A stretch of 64,000 nucleotides of DNA from Serripes groenlandicus (lineage: Eukaryota; Mollusca; Bivalvia; Cardiida; Cardiidae), in assembly GCA_031761405.1 (NCBI GenBank), contig JASEVX010000001.1, forward strand, positions 114,811,071 to 114,875,070, read 5' to 3'. Position numbers and translations under genes: made by a program. Of this stretch, positions 1 through 11,216 are shown piece by piece; within the stretch, counting starts at the first letter, position 1, and each line of letters starts with the position of its first letter. The notes under the pieces are model-generated. The model did not search any database and was not told where the DNA came from. It worked only from the letters and a program-made list of their open reading frames with translations.

Positions 1-8
1 AAATTAAA

Positions 9-70
9 AGTGTGGTTGCTATAGACAGGGAATTGCTAAACAAAGGTGGTCTTTAGCAAGGGTTTGACTG
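9..70 (-). repeat. dispersed repeat, fragment
   Basis: Reverse of the block at 15748-15895: GCTATAGACAGGGAATTGCT and GGTGGTCTTTAGC match TAGCAATTCTCTGTCTATAG and GCTAAAGACCACC there. Confidence 0.6.
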
Positions 71-104
71 CATTTGTGAATTGTGAACTTGACAAGAAAT
101 TGTC

Positions 105-190
105 CTTTCCCTCATACAGACGCTTTCTGACGCCTCTGCAACAGAGGACTTTTGAAAACAATGTGTCAAAAGGAGAAATTGCTTAAATTC
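105..190. mobile_element. piggyBac-like TTAA MITE, left fragment
   Basis: CCTTTCCCTCATACAGACGC, GACGCCTCTGCA and GTGTCAAAAGGAGAAATTGC match the left half of the family (reference copies 8961-9190 and 10751-10980). A more decayed piece (GACCCTTGCCC ... GATGAGCAATTT) follows at about 370-500. Confidence 0.6.
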
Positions 191-852
191 TCTATGTAGG
201 AACGCAAGCTAGTCAGAATCGTCAATGTACCATCATACATTAAGGACATTTTCTGGATGACGGGATCAAAAGCAACATAGCCATGTATCGATCGCCGTCT
301 AGGCCGGACTTTAGTGGGACATTATATGAGCTGTTCCAAGCGATAACTGACCCACCAAGGTTTAGAATTCGACCCTTGCCCTATTCAGCAGACGCATGTT
401 GACGTTTATACATCAGACAACAGTTCTACAGCTTTGTGACAAACGGAGGAATTGCGCATGATGAGCAATTTAACATGTTATCAACACGTTTTCATATCTA
501 CTCAATAATTACACTATAATGTTTAAGTGTTCCATATTATGTATACATTTTCAAAGTCGTCTGTAAAAGATACATTTGGAGTTGGAAATGTGAGTTAATG
601 GCAATAACGACCGAATAGTATTATTTTATACACGGAATTCGATCATTACCGTCCCCATGAGCATCCGATGATGCTTATACGGACAGGAATCCTCTGCAGC
701 ATACGGCTTTGAAAACACCGACACAACAATACAGTGAAATACTTTCAATGAAATTATGATTGTTTAATTGAAATGAAAACATTGTGACACAATTATTAAT
801 TTTTCAATTTGCGACAAAGTGTGTTCAAGTCGTCTGCTGCTGATGCGCCAAT

Positions 853-1193
853 CAGGGGCGTAACTGCCTGTATGCACTGTAGGCACGTGCCTACACATTT
901 TTTCTAAAAATACCCCAAAATGCAGCTGCGCGATACACATCTGCGTAAGGTATCGACCAGATCAGCCTGCGCTGTCCGCGCAGACTGATCCGGCCGACAC
1001 ATTCCGTCTAAGGGGGGATAGATAGAGTAGTGATTCCTGAAACAGAAAATCCACAGGAGGCGAAAAGTGTCTATCCGGGTAGGCCTGTGTGGCATGCTTA
1101 AGCTGATCCGGGTCGCTACTTTACGCAGAGTCCACAATGTTGATTTTCTCACGAGACGGCCTACACATTGATTATTGCCAGGCTACGCCCGTG
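853..1193 (-). mobile_element. hAT-like MITE carrying the ATGAGCC-MITE core
   Basis: The ends are CAGGGGCGTAACTGCC and GGCTACGCCCGTG, flanked by CCAAT on both sides (848-852 and 1194-1198), a 5-bp target duplication. The interior is almost a full copy of the ~260-bp ATGAGCC MITE. CAGGGGCGTAGC ends are typical of hAT-type elements, although 8-bp duplications are usual there. Confidence 0.75.
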
Positions 1194-1311
1194 CCAATCT
1201 TCACCTACAACTGGGCAATGGTTAACTTGGCTGTCTCATCAGTTGTTATCCAAATTATTTATAAAGAGTATATCATCAAACAAAACAAATCAGATGCCTT
1301 CTACGACGCCA

Positions 1312-1503
1312 GAACCTTAGATAAGAAGAGTATTTCGCATCCCCAAATCCGTATTTGACCCTCAAACCCTATGTTGTGGGTACTCAAAAGAATCGTCTCA
1401 GTGAGACGATTCTTTTGAGTGCCCACAACATAGGTTTTAGTGAAGTTATAAGGGAGATACGGATGGAAAAAGACCAGTCCACTCCTCCTTATATAGTCCT
1501 ATG
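1312..1503. mobile_element. GTTGTGGGTACTC hairpin MITE
   Basis: The core 1368-1434 is a long near-perfect palindrome: CCTATGTTGTGGGTACTCAA ... AGTGCCCACAACATAGG, meeting at CTCAGTGAG. Outer ends TTAGATAAGAAGAGT / ACTCCTCCTTATATAG. Confidence 0.8.
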
Positions 1504-1737
1504 CTCAGCGTATGTGAGCGTCAATCTGCACAAAGCAACCGTAAAGGTACTTGTAACTAGTGTACGTATACCAAGATTTGTCAGCACATCAGCGCAGTCT
1601 GATGCGGGTCTGCAATGTTCGTCAATAAGCAACACATGGTGTAAAAATAGCTTCTGTAAACCAGTGTTCATTTAGATATTTTACAGTTGATACAAATGTT
1701 TAATAATGGTAGATATTCTTTCGTCTTGGTTGGTAGT

Positions 1738-1865
1738 GTTTAAGAGCGGGAGATCAATGTGTGTGATCCCCAGGCGGGTCATTCCAAACACTCTACCAAT
1801 GGTAGGCTTCCCGCATTCGCGCTCTGAATCGTGATATTGGCATTACCATTGACTCGCTGGTTTCA
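1738..1865 (+). mobile_element. SINE fragment
   Basis: CCAGGCGGGTCATTCCAAAC, CAATGGTAGGCTTCCC and TTGGCATTACCATTGACTCG match the middle of the bivalve-type SINE at 23765-23990. Confidence 0.5.
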
Positions 1866-2294
1866 AGATGAAACATAACAAGTGTAACATTAATTCGGAA
1901 TACAAATACTGATTATGAGCTTTTCATCATTTTCCTACAGCTTTCAAAATATCACAACGAAGCAAAAATCGCCAGCTATACGATGCGCTAATTGTCGTCT
2001 GTATTAGTCTAAGGGTTTATTAATGCAGTGGCTTTAATAATCGAAAATTTATTACTATCTATAATCTTCAGCACGGTCGGTGCACGTTCTTGAACTCTTT
2101 AAGCATTATGCTTTCAATAACCAATAGCTATGTAAATACCCCTTAAGATAAACCGTATTAAGATGTCGATATACATTGAGTAGTCGTTTTATAAATTGGA
2201 AAGAGATTGCTTGGTTTGAAAGGTTATGAAAAATCATAAAGATATACTTTCAAAAAGATATTAGGACACTAAGGATTGACAGAACATATTGGAT

Positions 2295-3418
2295 AATGCT
2301 GAACGTTGATTTAAATGAACTAGATGCTGGTCTCGTTGATCTATACGAACTATTTGCTGATTTAGTTGATTCATACGAACTATTTGCTGATTTAGATGAT
2401 TCATACGAACTAGTTGCTGATTTAGTTGATTCATACGAACTATTCGCTGATTTAGTTGATTCATACTAACTATTTGCTGATTTAGATGATTTATACGAAC
2501 TATTTGCTGGTTTAGGTGTTCTTAACGAACTATTTGCTAATTTAGTTGATTTATACGAACTATTTGCTGATTTAGTTGATTCATACGAACTATTTGCTGA
2601 TTAAGTTGATTTACACGAATTAGTCTATTTTAGTTGATTTATATGAAGTAGTTGCTGCTTTAGTTAATTTATACGAACTAGTCGTTGATTAAGTAGATTT
2701 ATACGAACTGGTTGCTGATTTAGTTGATTTATACAATCTAGTTGCTGATTTAGTTGATTTATACGAACTGGTTGTTGATTTAGTTGATTCATACGAACTA
2801 TTTGCTGATTTAGTTGATTTACACGAATTAGTCTATTTTAGTTGATTTATATGAAGTAGTTGCTGCTTTAGTTAATTTATACGAACTAGTCGTTGATTAA
2901 GTAGATTTATACGAACTGGTTGCTGATTTAGTTGATTTATACGATCTAGTTGCTGATTTAGTTGATTTATACGAACTATTTGCTGATTTAGTTGATTCAT
3001 ACGAACTATTTGCTGATTTAGTTGATTTACACGAATTAGTCTATTTTAGTTGATTTATATGAAGTAGTTGCTGCTTTAGTTAATTTATACGAACTAGTCG
3101 TTGATTAAGTAGATTTATACGAACTGGTTGCTGATTTAGTTGATTTATACGATCTAGTTGCTAATTTAGTTGATTTATACGAACTATTTGCTGATTTAGT
3201 TGATTCATACGAACTATTTGCTGATTTAGTTGATTTACACGAATTAGTCTATTTTAGTTGATTTATATGAAGTAGTTGCTGCTTTAGTTAATTTATACGA
3301 ACTAGTCGTTGATTAAGTAGATTTATACGAACTGGTTGCTGATTTAGTTGATTTATACGATCTAGTTGCTGATTTAGTTGATTTATACGAACTGGTTGTT
3401 GATCTCGTTAACTAAAAA
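2295..3418. repeat. 30-bp minisatellite with 208-bp higher-order period
   Basis: The basic unit is GAACTATTTGCTGATTTAGT + TGATTCATAC. From about 2600 on, a seven-unit block recurs: TTACACGAATTAGTC occurs at 2611, 2819, 3027 and 3235, exactly 208 bp apart each time. The first part (2295-2600) has simpler 30-bp units. On the minus strand the unit reads as a decapeptide (NQLNQQIVRM) but stops break it in most blocks, so I do not call a protein. Confidence 0.95.
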
Positions 3419-4216
3419 GCTCTGTAAACGTTCTCTATGCTCAGAGTTGAACGCTATACTCAAAATAAAACATCTATTTGGTCAATTTAGAGACACATGA
3501 ACAAAAATGTTGTGCTCAAAGTAAAATTTTATATTTTTTGAGCCTGCTCTCGTAGACATGAATGAACTAATTACCGATGTTGATGAAGACGAAAGTGAAA
3601 AGTGTATATTAGAATATCTATATGAGAAATCAGTTTTTTTAATAATTTATATTAAATTCAATCTCAAACTTGTCGGAAAAGGCGTACTGATCCTGTACAC
3701 AACATATGATTTATGCGAAATGTTTTATGTTTTATGGCTGTTATTATGTAATATATCATGCAAAATAAAGATGTGTTATGTTATGTGGAGTTTTGGTACA
3801 AATTGCCAGGGCACACATGATTAGATGCACCGACCGCCCTGACAAATCTTTGAAAACGGAGTTAAATTCAAACCAATCATTTATAAGCAGAATTAAAACA
3901 GTGTGAGAAAGGAGCACATTGTCGTTTTGAGAAATATCTCCCTTTTCCTTCAATGTTTTCACAAATCGTACGGTGTTGTAAGGGCGACAAACATAATATG
4001 TTTTAAGGAAAGGATGGAGGGTTATATAATGTGACAGTTTAGAAAGTCCCCATACTTTGCCTTATCTATGTTAAACGTGCGGTTTAAATGACAGGTGCAT
4101 ATTTGAAATATGTGAATAATGTTCAACAGCTTCTTAAAATTGTATTTCATGCTAATCTGTTTATGTCAAGCTGGTTTGACGACATGGTATTATTAGATAC
4201 TTTGCATCGCGATAGA

Positions 4217-4776
4217 TTAACCATATCCAGGGGCGTAGCTTGACAATAATCAATGTGTAGACCGTCTCGTGAGAAAACCCAACATTGTGGACTCTGCGTA
4301 AAGTATCGACCCGGATCAGCCTAAGAATGCCACACAGGCGTCCCCGGATATACACTTTTCGCCTCCTGTGGATTTTCTGTTTCAGGAATCACTACTCTAT
4401 CTATCCCCCCTTAGACGGAATATATCGGCCGGATCAGTCTGCGCGGACAGCGCAGGCTGATTTGGTCGATACGTTACGCAGATGTGTATCGCCGCAGCTG
4501 CATTTTGGGGCATTTTTAGAACAAATGTGTAGGCACGTGCCTACAGTGCCTAAAGGGAGCTACGCCCCTGATATCACAGCCGAAATTCATAAAGTCGACT
4601 CTTCCATGTTGAAAATTGGACCACTTCATTTGTGTCCAATAGAAACTTTAGTTAAATTTAATGTCTAAGTGGCAAACAATGCAGATTTTAGAAGAGACAG
4701 CTCGTTACGAGCAGTCTCGCCTGAATCTGCATTGTTTGCAAAAGCCTTACACTGCCTTTGGCAGCGAAAGAGTTAA
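4217..4776. mobile_element. CTTTCACTGCC TTAA element interrupted by the hAT-like MITE
   Basis: TTAACCATATC (4217-4227) continues after the insertion as ACAGCCGAAATTCATAAAGT and ends GCAGCGAAAGAGTTAA. It has a central hairpin AATGCAGATTTTAGAAGAGA / CGCCTGAATCTGCATT. Confidence 0.7.
4228..4570 (+). mobile_element. hAT-like MITE, best-preserved copy
   Basis: It starts CAGGGGCGTAGCTTG and ends GAGCTACGCCCCTG, flanked by ATATC on both sides (4223-4227 and 4571-4575). The core (GAGAAAACCCAACATTGTGG ... ATCTGGTCGAT-like part) is the ATGAGCC MITE without its own outer ends. A unique ~80 bp (GCAGCTGCATTTTGGGGC ... GGCACGTGCCTACAGTGCC) follows. It sits inside an older CTTTCACTGCC element (4217-4776). 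Confidence 0.8.
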
Positions 4777-4904
4777 TATTTCACTTTACCTGTCCTTGTA
4801 TCCTTGAAGTGTTAATGTAGATGCATAACTAAGGAGTAGTTAAATGCATTTTCCCCCAGCAATATCTGTCGTATTACTAATTTAAAACTTTACTATATAT
4901 ATGC

Positions 4905-5275
4905 AGACGTAGTTTTACCATACTGCAGCAATGGCAATAAGACTCGTGAACACATTGTGACAAGAGGAGAATTTGCTCATAATGATCAATTTGTCCTTTT
5001 GCAACAGTGCTACTTCATACGTTTTTGTTTTGTTTTTCGTGGTGGGAATTATAACCACACAACATGCACTATTAACCCTTTGTCACATGTAGACGCATTA
5101 TGACGCCTCTGCAGTAGACGCCTTTAGAAAACATTTTGGCAAAAGAAGACAATTATAATGAGCAATTCCTTCTATTGCTACAAATTGTTCAACTCTTTTC
5201 ACTTACATTTATATAGATTTACCATGGGTTCGAAGACGTCCGCTGTAGAGTTGTATGTTGGGAAGGGTTTACATG
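4905..5275. mobile_element. piggyBac-like MITEs, one fragment and one decayed copy
   Basis: 4905-5030 keeps TGTGACAAGAGGAGAATTTG and the ATGATCAATTTGTCC hairpin. 5072-5270 runs from CCCTTTGTCACATGTAGACG to GTTGGGAAGGGTTTA. Confidence 0.6.
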
Positions 5276-5684
5276 TCGTAAAATCGATATGACGACCGCC
5301 CTGCAATGTCGAACTGTCCAGACTATATGTATCATTTGGAGATCACAATTTTATGTTTCTTTACTCCGAATTGAGGGGCATAAGATTTGCATGGGAGATA
5401 TATAAGGTTAAGGGTGAAATTGCCCATTAATCCCAGGGTTTAATATATACTGAATAGTTGTGTAACTAACCATACAATCTATGTGTCTGTCTGCCTGTCT
5501 GTCTGTGTTTCTGCATGTCTCATCACTTATCTATGTGTTTGTATAAAAGAAGGTACTTTTATCTACCTATGTAGGTATTTTACTGACGTAGAACGTTTAA
5601 TCACCTCGTAACAACCCGCGCCGGGCTAAAACAAGTCTTGACACGTGTATATGAGCCGTGCGTTACGAAATCAGTATATTTTTT

Positions 5685-6020
5685 ATATGGTGTTTTACAC
5701 CGCTTTCTACAATTGTTCAATTATATCACGGTGTTTCTCTTGTGTACGTAACCAGTAATCCATTTATCTATCTAATCATACTGTATGTGTCTTTGTTTTG
5801 TGTTTAACACCGTTTTCAAATGTATGTCTGTTATATCACTGCGTTTCTGGGTAAATTAACATTTTCTAATTATCTATCATGACACAAATACATCAGTCGT
5901 AATGGACATACACACAATGCTGAATGCCAGGGGAGGGGAAGCCATTACTACGGAGATCGAACACTGGTCTCTCGCTCCTAAGGCGGACGCTCCTACCACC
6001 TTACCATTGATACCTCCACA
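5685..6020 (-). mobile_element. SINE 3' ends and a tRNA-like head, minus strand
   Basis: ACACCGCTTTCTACAATTGT + TCAATTATATCACGG (5690-5730) and a second similar stretch near 5800 are reversed SINE tails. 5926-6015 (GATCGAACACTGGTCTCTCG) looks like a reversed tRNA-type head. Confidence 0.5.
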
Positions 6021-6021
6021 T

Positions 6022-6279
6022 ATGAGCCGTCCCGCGAGAAAACCAACATTGTAGACTCTACGTAAAGTATCTCGATCCGGATCAGCCTAAGCATGCCGCG
6101 CAGGCTAACCCGGACAGACACTTTTCGCCTCCTGTGGATTTTCTGTTTCAGGAATCATAACTCTATCACTCTATCCCCTTGAGACGGCATGTTTCGGCCC
6201 GGATCAGCCTGCGCAGGATGATCTGGATCGATACATTACGCAGAATCCATAATGTTGGTCTTCTCGTCGAACGGCTCAT
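6022..6279 (+). mobile_element. ATGAGCC MITE (~260 bp)
   Basis: The terminal inverted repeats are ATGAGCCGTCCCGCGAGAAA and the match of it ending ACGGCTCAT. The interior is rich in paired GATCAGCCT / GCGCAGGCT blocks, so the whole can fold. No coding capacity. Confidence 0.85.
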
Positions 6280-6359
6280 CTAATCATAAGCATATTCTAA
6301 TACTGTTTGAAGCCCACGGAAGTTCTTTTTTTCGTAAATCTGGCTTGTTATCAGAAGGT

Positions 6360-6535
6360 ACACTAATTAACAAAAATACACATGTCAAGATGTCATCCCC
6401 AGCCGGGTCATATTAAAGACTGTACAAGTGGTAGGTATGGTTTTCCCTCCTTGGTGTCCAAGGTTTATGAGTTGATATTGCGACTAACAGGCTGGCTTGT
6501 GTCAGGATAAATGGATCCGTTGTTCTGTAAACCTA
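6360..6535 (+). mobile_element. SINE fragment
   Basis: ATCCCCAGCCGGGTCATATT, GTGGTAGGTATGGTTTTCCC, GATATTGCGACTAACAGG; body of the same SINE type as 23765. Confidence 0.5.
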
Positions 6536-6739
6536 CCCAAGAAACGCCGTGGTATAATTAGAACATTGTTGAAAGCAGCGTAAAATAACATATACAAACA
6601 AACACATACATGTCAGCATCATCGTGACTAACCAGTAAGTCGAGTTATATGTTTTACGCAATATAACCAACAACGTTCTTATATTTGAATGGCCAAAATG
6701 GTGACAAATAGTTTTATTAATCACATATCTGAAGTCTAT

Positions 6740-7006
6740 ATGAGCCGTCTCGCGAGAAAACCAACATTGTGGACATTGGGTAAAGTATCGACCCGGATCA
6801 GCCTAAGCATGCCGCGCAGGCTTAACCGGATATACACGTTTCGCCTCCTGCAGCTTTGCTGTTTCGGGAATCATTAGTTTATATTTCTATCCCCTTGAGA
6901 CGGAATGTGTCGGCCCGGATCAGTCTGCGCGGACTGCGCAGGCTGATCTGGGTCGATACATTACGCAGATGCCATACTGTTGGTTTTCTCCCCCGGGACG
7001 GCTCAT
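6740..7006 (+). mobile_element. ATGAGCC MITE
   Basis: Full copy, from ATGAGCCGTCTCGCGAGAAA to GGGACGGCTCAT, flanked by AT-rich sequence. Confidence 0.85.
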
Positions 7007-7446
7007 ATTATGTTAGTCTGTTTTTCTTTGTTTTAAAACATATCATTCGTATATCATATTTATATTTCGTTGTCACCTACATTTACCTTGGCCGGATGAC
7101 ACATAGAGATCACATCTCCATTGTCCGTCTGTCCGTTACGCGTACTGATATATAAGCAAACGACAGTTGTATTCTTTCGAAAAAAACTGTAAGGCTGTTA
7201 GTTTGAAATAAAAATCCGGTAACTCTATATCGTTTTAAAAAGATCAAAGAAAGTTTATTAGAATCTCGGGTATCCGAGTACTTGCTTCCTTATTGAGCCA
7301 CGCCACTAAAATCCGACTTCAAGGGCTTTTAAAATGGTTGTATTATCGAGAAAATTCTAATCGAGTAAAGTCGAAGTATAGTCGGTATCAAATGGCTTCC
7401 AGGATGCGCGGAGGCGCAGGCTGACCTGGATCGTCGTAAGTCGCAA

Positions 7447-7712
7447 ACACCAAGCCCGAGTAGCTTAGTCGGTAGCGAAATAGGCTGTCAATCCATGGAT
7501 TGTTAGTTCAATCCAAAGCTCGGCCAACCGTCTATTTCGTCTCCCACCGAAAGGCTTACAGTCTATATGGAAATCGTGCCAGTTGCTTGGTAAGACTGAT
7601 GTGTGGCAAACTGTTATGCTAAAGTCAGGAAACTTATGGGTAGGTGAACGTAGTGCCGTGATATGACTGAAACATTGTTGAAAACGGCATTAAACCTAAA
7701 TCAATGAACCGC
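7447..7712 (+). mobile_element. tRNA-derived SINE, near full length
   Basis: The head has A-box AGTAGCTTAGTCGGTAGCG and B-box TTAGTTCAATCC. The body includes CCAGTTGCTTGGTAAGACTG. The tail is GCCGTGATATGACTGAAACA + TTGTTGAAAACGGCATTAAA + CCTAAATCAATGAA. Confidence 0.72.
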
Positions 7713-8334
7713 TCGTAGCCAATGAGTGGTTTTCGTGTGACGTGGCTCAACATCTTACGTAGGGATTCCTTTTCGCCGTCTTTTCGTCTGTTCATCTGTC
7801 TGTCCGTCCGTCGATCTTTCTGTCATGTTCCCAATTACTTTCACATTGGCAAGCAACACTCATATTCCTTCACACACTCTAGTTTATACCAAAAGGTATG
7901 TTTTCCAGTGACATGGCGTTTTCGACATAGTGTGGTCAGAGGGTATAATATAAGCTGACCGCGGGCGGAAATAGGCGAAACCCAATTTGTTTTGTCAACA
8001 TAAATATTACGGTCATATTTTGTTAAACAGTTTACGGTTATCATATCTTAGGATGTTTATGTGGTTAAACTGCTTACAAACAAATCGTGAGGTTATTTGT
8101 TCGAGTCATCCCTGAACATTGAAACGTAATAGATGTGAGATGCACTCTTTCCAGCAAGATGTATATCTGTCTTCGAGAGATAACTCGCTCTCTAAAATAA
8201 AGATATCTCTCAAATTTTCAGAGATATTTGTCAAAGTAAGAGATTTTCTTTTATTTGAATAGATAGCAACGACTTAATATACTATTAAGTATCAATGCTG
8301 GTTCAGTAATACTCAGGTTTCCTTGGTTCTTGGT

Positions 8335-8455
8335 TAAATATTCCTCACGTTAAAGCCCGTCATAGGGCCAGGAAATACATGGGTTGGTGAACTTTATGGC
8401 GTAATATAACTGATTTTTTTTAAATCGGCGTTTAACACGATTCAATCAACAAATC
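8335..8455 (+). mobile_element. SINE 3' end
   Basis: GAAATACATGGGTTGGTGAA, TGGCGTAATATAACTGA and CGGCGTTTAACACGATTCAA. Confidence 0.55.
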
Positions 8456-8705
8456 ACCGTCCGAGGGAAAGCGTGCGAGATGGCAGTTGCACAAAGTGTA
8501 GGTTCACAGTTTAGGTTCACAAAGGTTTACTTGTATGTATGACTTTGAAAATGACAACTCAAAATTATGGAAAATCTCTATTTTTGTATGGTATAATTAC
8601 TGAAAACAGTCAAAAACATTGTGGCAAAAGGAGAAATTGCTCGTTTTGAGCAATTTCTCCATTTGTCACGATGTTTGCAAAAGTCAAATTATACACTTGC
8701 TGCTT

Positions 8706-8952
8706 TACCTAAAAGATATTCCACAGATCACCCACTTCCATTGACATTATATATACGATCTGCATCTACCAAGACATCTCTCTGAACCCGAGATGGTGTT
8801 CAGAAACGGAGAGCTCATATAGAAAGACAGATGTAAAGTAATTCAATGCCGATATTGTAAAACACTAGTCTAGATTCCAGTCTCAAAATGATGAGTGTCT
8901 TCGGATTTCGCCTACTATAGCAATTGGCTCTAACGAGCCCCTGGCTAAAAAC
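8706..8952 (+). repeat. ~245-bp dispersed repeat of unknown type
   Basis: AAAGATATTCCACAGATC to CTAACGAGCCCCTGGCTAAAA. It is about 85-90% similar by eye to 49735-49980. No terminal repeats or tRNA boxes were seen. Confidence 0.7.
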
Positions 8953-8960
8953 ACAGGTCC

Positions 8961-9190
8961 TTAACCCTTTCCCTCATATAGACGCTTTCGGACGCCTCTG
9001 CAGCAGACGGCTATTTGAAAACATAGTGACAAAAGAAGAAATTGCACAAAACGAGCAATTTCTCCTTTTGCCACAATGTTTTCCACTTTTAGTCATAGGT
9101 TATCCGTTCAATTATAGAGATTTTCTACTTTTTTACAAAATATGTTCAAAGTCGTCTGCTGCAGAATTGTCGTATGAGGGAAAAGGTTAA
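8961..9190. mobile_element. piggyBac-like TTAA MITE, intact copy
   Basis: TTAACCCTTTCCCTCATATA at the left and TATGAGGGAAAAGGTTAA at the right. TTAA flanks and CCCTTT ends are the hallmarks of piggyBac-type cut-and-paste. The centre is a hairpin (GAAATTGCACAAAACGAGCA + ATTTCTCC). No coding capacity; frames across it are repeat translations. Confidence 0.8.
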
Positions 9191-9954
9191 AAACACCAGA
9201 TATTCACAGCGTGTTTACCTTTTTGCAAAATAAGCGTACTCATCATAAATGGAGTAATGACCCACAGGAAATACCACACGCTGTGCGAGAACGATTAATA
9301 TCCATATTAATTACATTCTATTATAAAACTGTCTGCTATCTGGCCAGCGGTCACTTAAATTGGTCAGTTGTTCTTGACCACCCTGTTAGAATCGCATTGC
9401 TTGAATAGTTGAGCGGTTCTTCGGGAAATCACACGGAAATCATTTGCGGCCACTGTAAACCGAGATCAACCTTCGCATCCGCGCAGTCTGATATCCATCT
9501 GCACTGTTAGTCAATAAGCTTGTAAGAAAATGTTGAGAGTAAAAACAGTTAACGTACTTAGTATGTGTGAGCCGAAATATCTTTATCTACACTACATCTA
9601 CAAATTCATTAAGGGTGAATTTCCTTAATCGTGCCCACTTTTAATGGTTCAATTGTTTTAACACTTATTTCAAGATACGCAACTAGAAACAGCATTTGTC
9701 CGATCCTCCTATGCACTTTTTTTTTTATACACAAATAGCGAACAATGTAGAGTAGGATCATAATGCACATTCTTGCAGTCATATTCGGGTCTACACTTTG
9801 TCGGTATTCATTTATCCGATTTTAGTGGAAACCACGAGATGTAAGAACTTGTCAATGTGAGGGATGATGGTATCGGTTTCAGGAATTCAGCGGGTTAAGG
9901 GTTAATTTATATCGATTACGATGATTGGACTGATTTCTTGCTTAAGCAAATTTC

Positions 9955-10441
9955 CAAAATGCAGACTCATTTGACACATCTGTAGCACAAGACATATGAA
10001 AACAATGTTGTAAAAGGAGAAATGACTCGTGATGAGCAATTTCTCCTTTTGCCTTATTTTGTTCAACTCTGTTTAACCCTCTCCCTCATACGACAATTCT
10101 GCAGCAGACGACTTTGAACATATTTTGTCAAAAAATAGAAAATTTCTATAATTGAATGGATAACTTATGACTAAAAGTGGAAAACATTGTGGCAAAAGGA
10201 GAAATTGCTCGTTCTGAGCAATTTCTTCTTTTGTCACTATGTTTTCAAAAAGCCGTCTGCTGCGGAGGCGTCAGAAAGCGTCTATATGAGGGAAAGGGTT
10301 AATAATTGTTTTTGATTTATAGAGATTTCTTTTTTCCTTTTTTTCGAAATGTGTACATGGGAACGGATTGCCTCCATTTGCCAACATGTTTTCAAAAGAC
10401 GTCTGTAGCAGATGCGTCAAAATGCAAGTTAGAAAGGGTAA
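9955..10441. mobile_element. older piggyBac-like MITE interrupted by a younger one
   Basis: The left part 9955-10072 (ATGCAGACTCATTTGACACA ... TGATGAGCAATTTCTCC) and the right part 10303-10441 (TTTATAGAGATTTC ... GTCTGTAGCAGATGCGTC) belong to one decayed copy. Confidence 0.65.
10073..10302. mobile_element. piggyBac-like TTAA MITE, nested
   Basis: TTAACCCTCTCCCTCATACG to ATGAGGGAAAGGGTTAA, inserted at TTAA within the older copy at 9955-10441. Confidence 0.82.
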
Positions 10442-10750
10442 AATCGTGTTCAGGAGGGAAACATGTTTAAATAGTTCAAAAGCCCCATTTTACAAGTAAA
10501 TCAATCAATGTTTAACGAAACGTAGGTAAAAGCGGGTTGTTACGATCCCGGTACACTAGTTAGTTGCTACAATTATTTTGTAGGTTTTCAAAGATAACAT
10601 AAATAACCTACTCAGAATAAATTGGTGGGATCAGTCCTTGTCTATTTCTAAAGAATCCGATAAGTTTATTCCGTATAATGGATGTGCTAAAGTATCAAGG
10701 ATTGGAAAAATAAAATAAAAAAAACACGTTACTTTACTGAATATGCTGAC

Positions 10751-10980
10751 TTAACCCTTTCCGATATATAGACGCTGTCTGACGCCTCTGTAGAAAACAG
10801 CTTTTTGAAAACATAGTGACAAAAGAAGAAATTGCTCAAAACGAGCAATTTCTCCTTTTGCCACAATGTTTTCCACTTTTAGTCATAGGTTATCTATTCA
10901 ATTATAGAGATTTTCAATTTTTTGACAAAATATGTTCAAAGTCTTCTGCTGCAGAATTGTCGTATGAGGGAAAGGGTTAA
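10751..10980. mobile_element. piggyBac-like TTAA MITE, intact copy
   Basis: TTAACCCTTTCCGATATATA to TATGAGGGAAAGGGTTAA, with the GAAATTGCTC / GAGCAATTTC hairpin. Confidence 0.82.
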
Positions 10981-10990
10981 GCCAATTGTG

Positions 10991-11216
10991 TTAACCAATT
11001 CCCATAAATAGATGTTGTCTGACGCTCTACATCAGTCTTCTTTTAAAAAACATTGTGGAAAAAGGAGAAATAACTCATTATGAGCAATTTCTTATTTCGC
11101 CACAGTGTTTTAATTTTATACAATATTATATTTCTCATTTATATAGAGATTCCACATTGTTTACTAAATATGATCAAAGTCGTTTGTAGATGTATTATAT
11201 GTTGGAAAGGATCATC
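10991..11216. mobile_element. piggyBac-like MITE, decayed
   Basis: TTAACCAATTCCCATAAATA, GAAATAACTCATTATGAGCA, and ATGTTGGAAAGGAT at the right. Confidence 0.65.

Noticed and set aside
2261..2464. Minus-strand decapeptide-repeat frame (NQLNQQIVRM)
   Set aside because: Product of a 30-bp minisatellite. Stops break it in the higher-order blocks, and there is no promoter or splice evidence.
3558..3824. Acidic N-terminal frame (NELITDVDEDESEK) as a first exon
   Set aside because: No donor follows the acidic part, and the rest is AT-rich low-quality coding sequence. Not supported.
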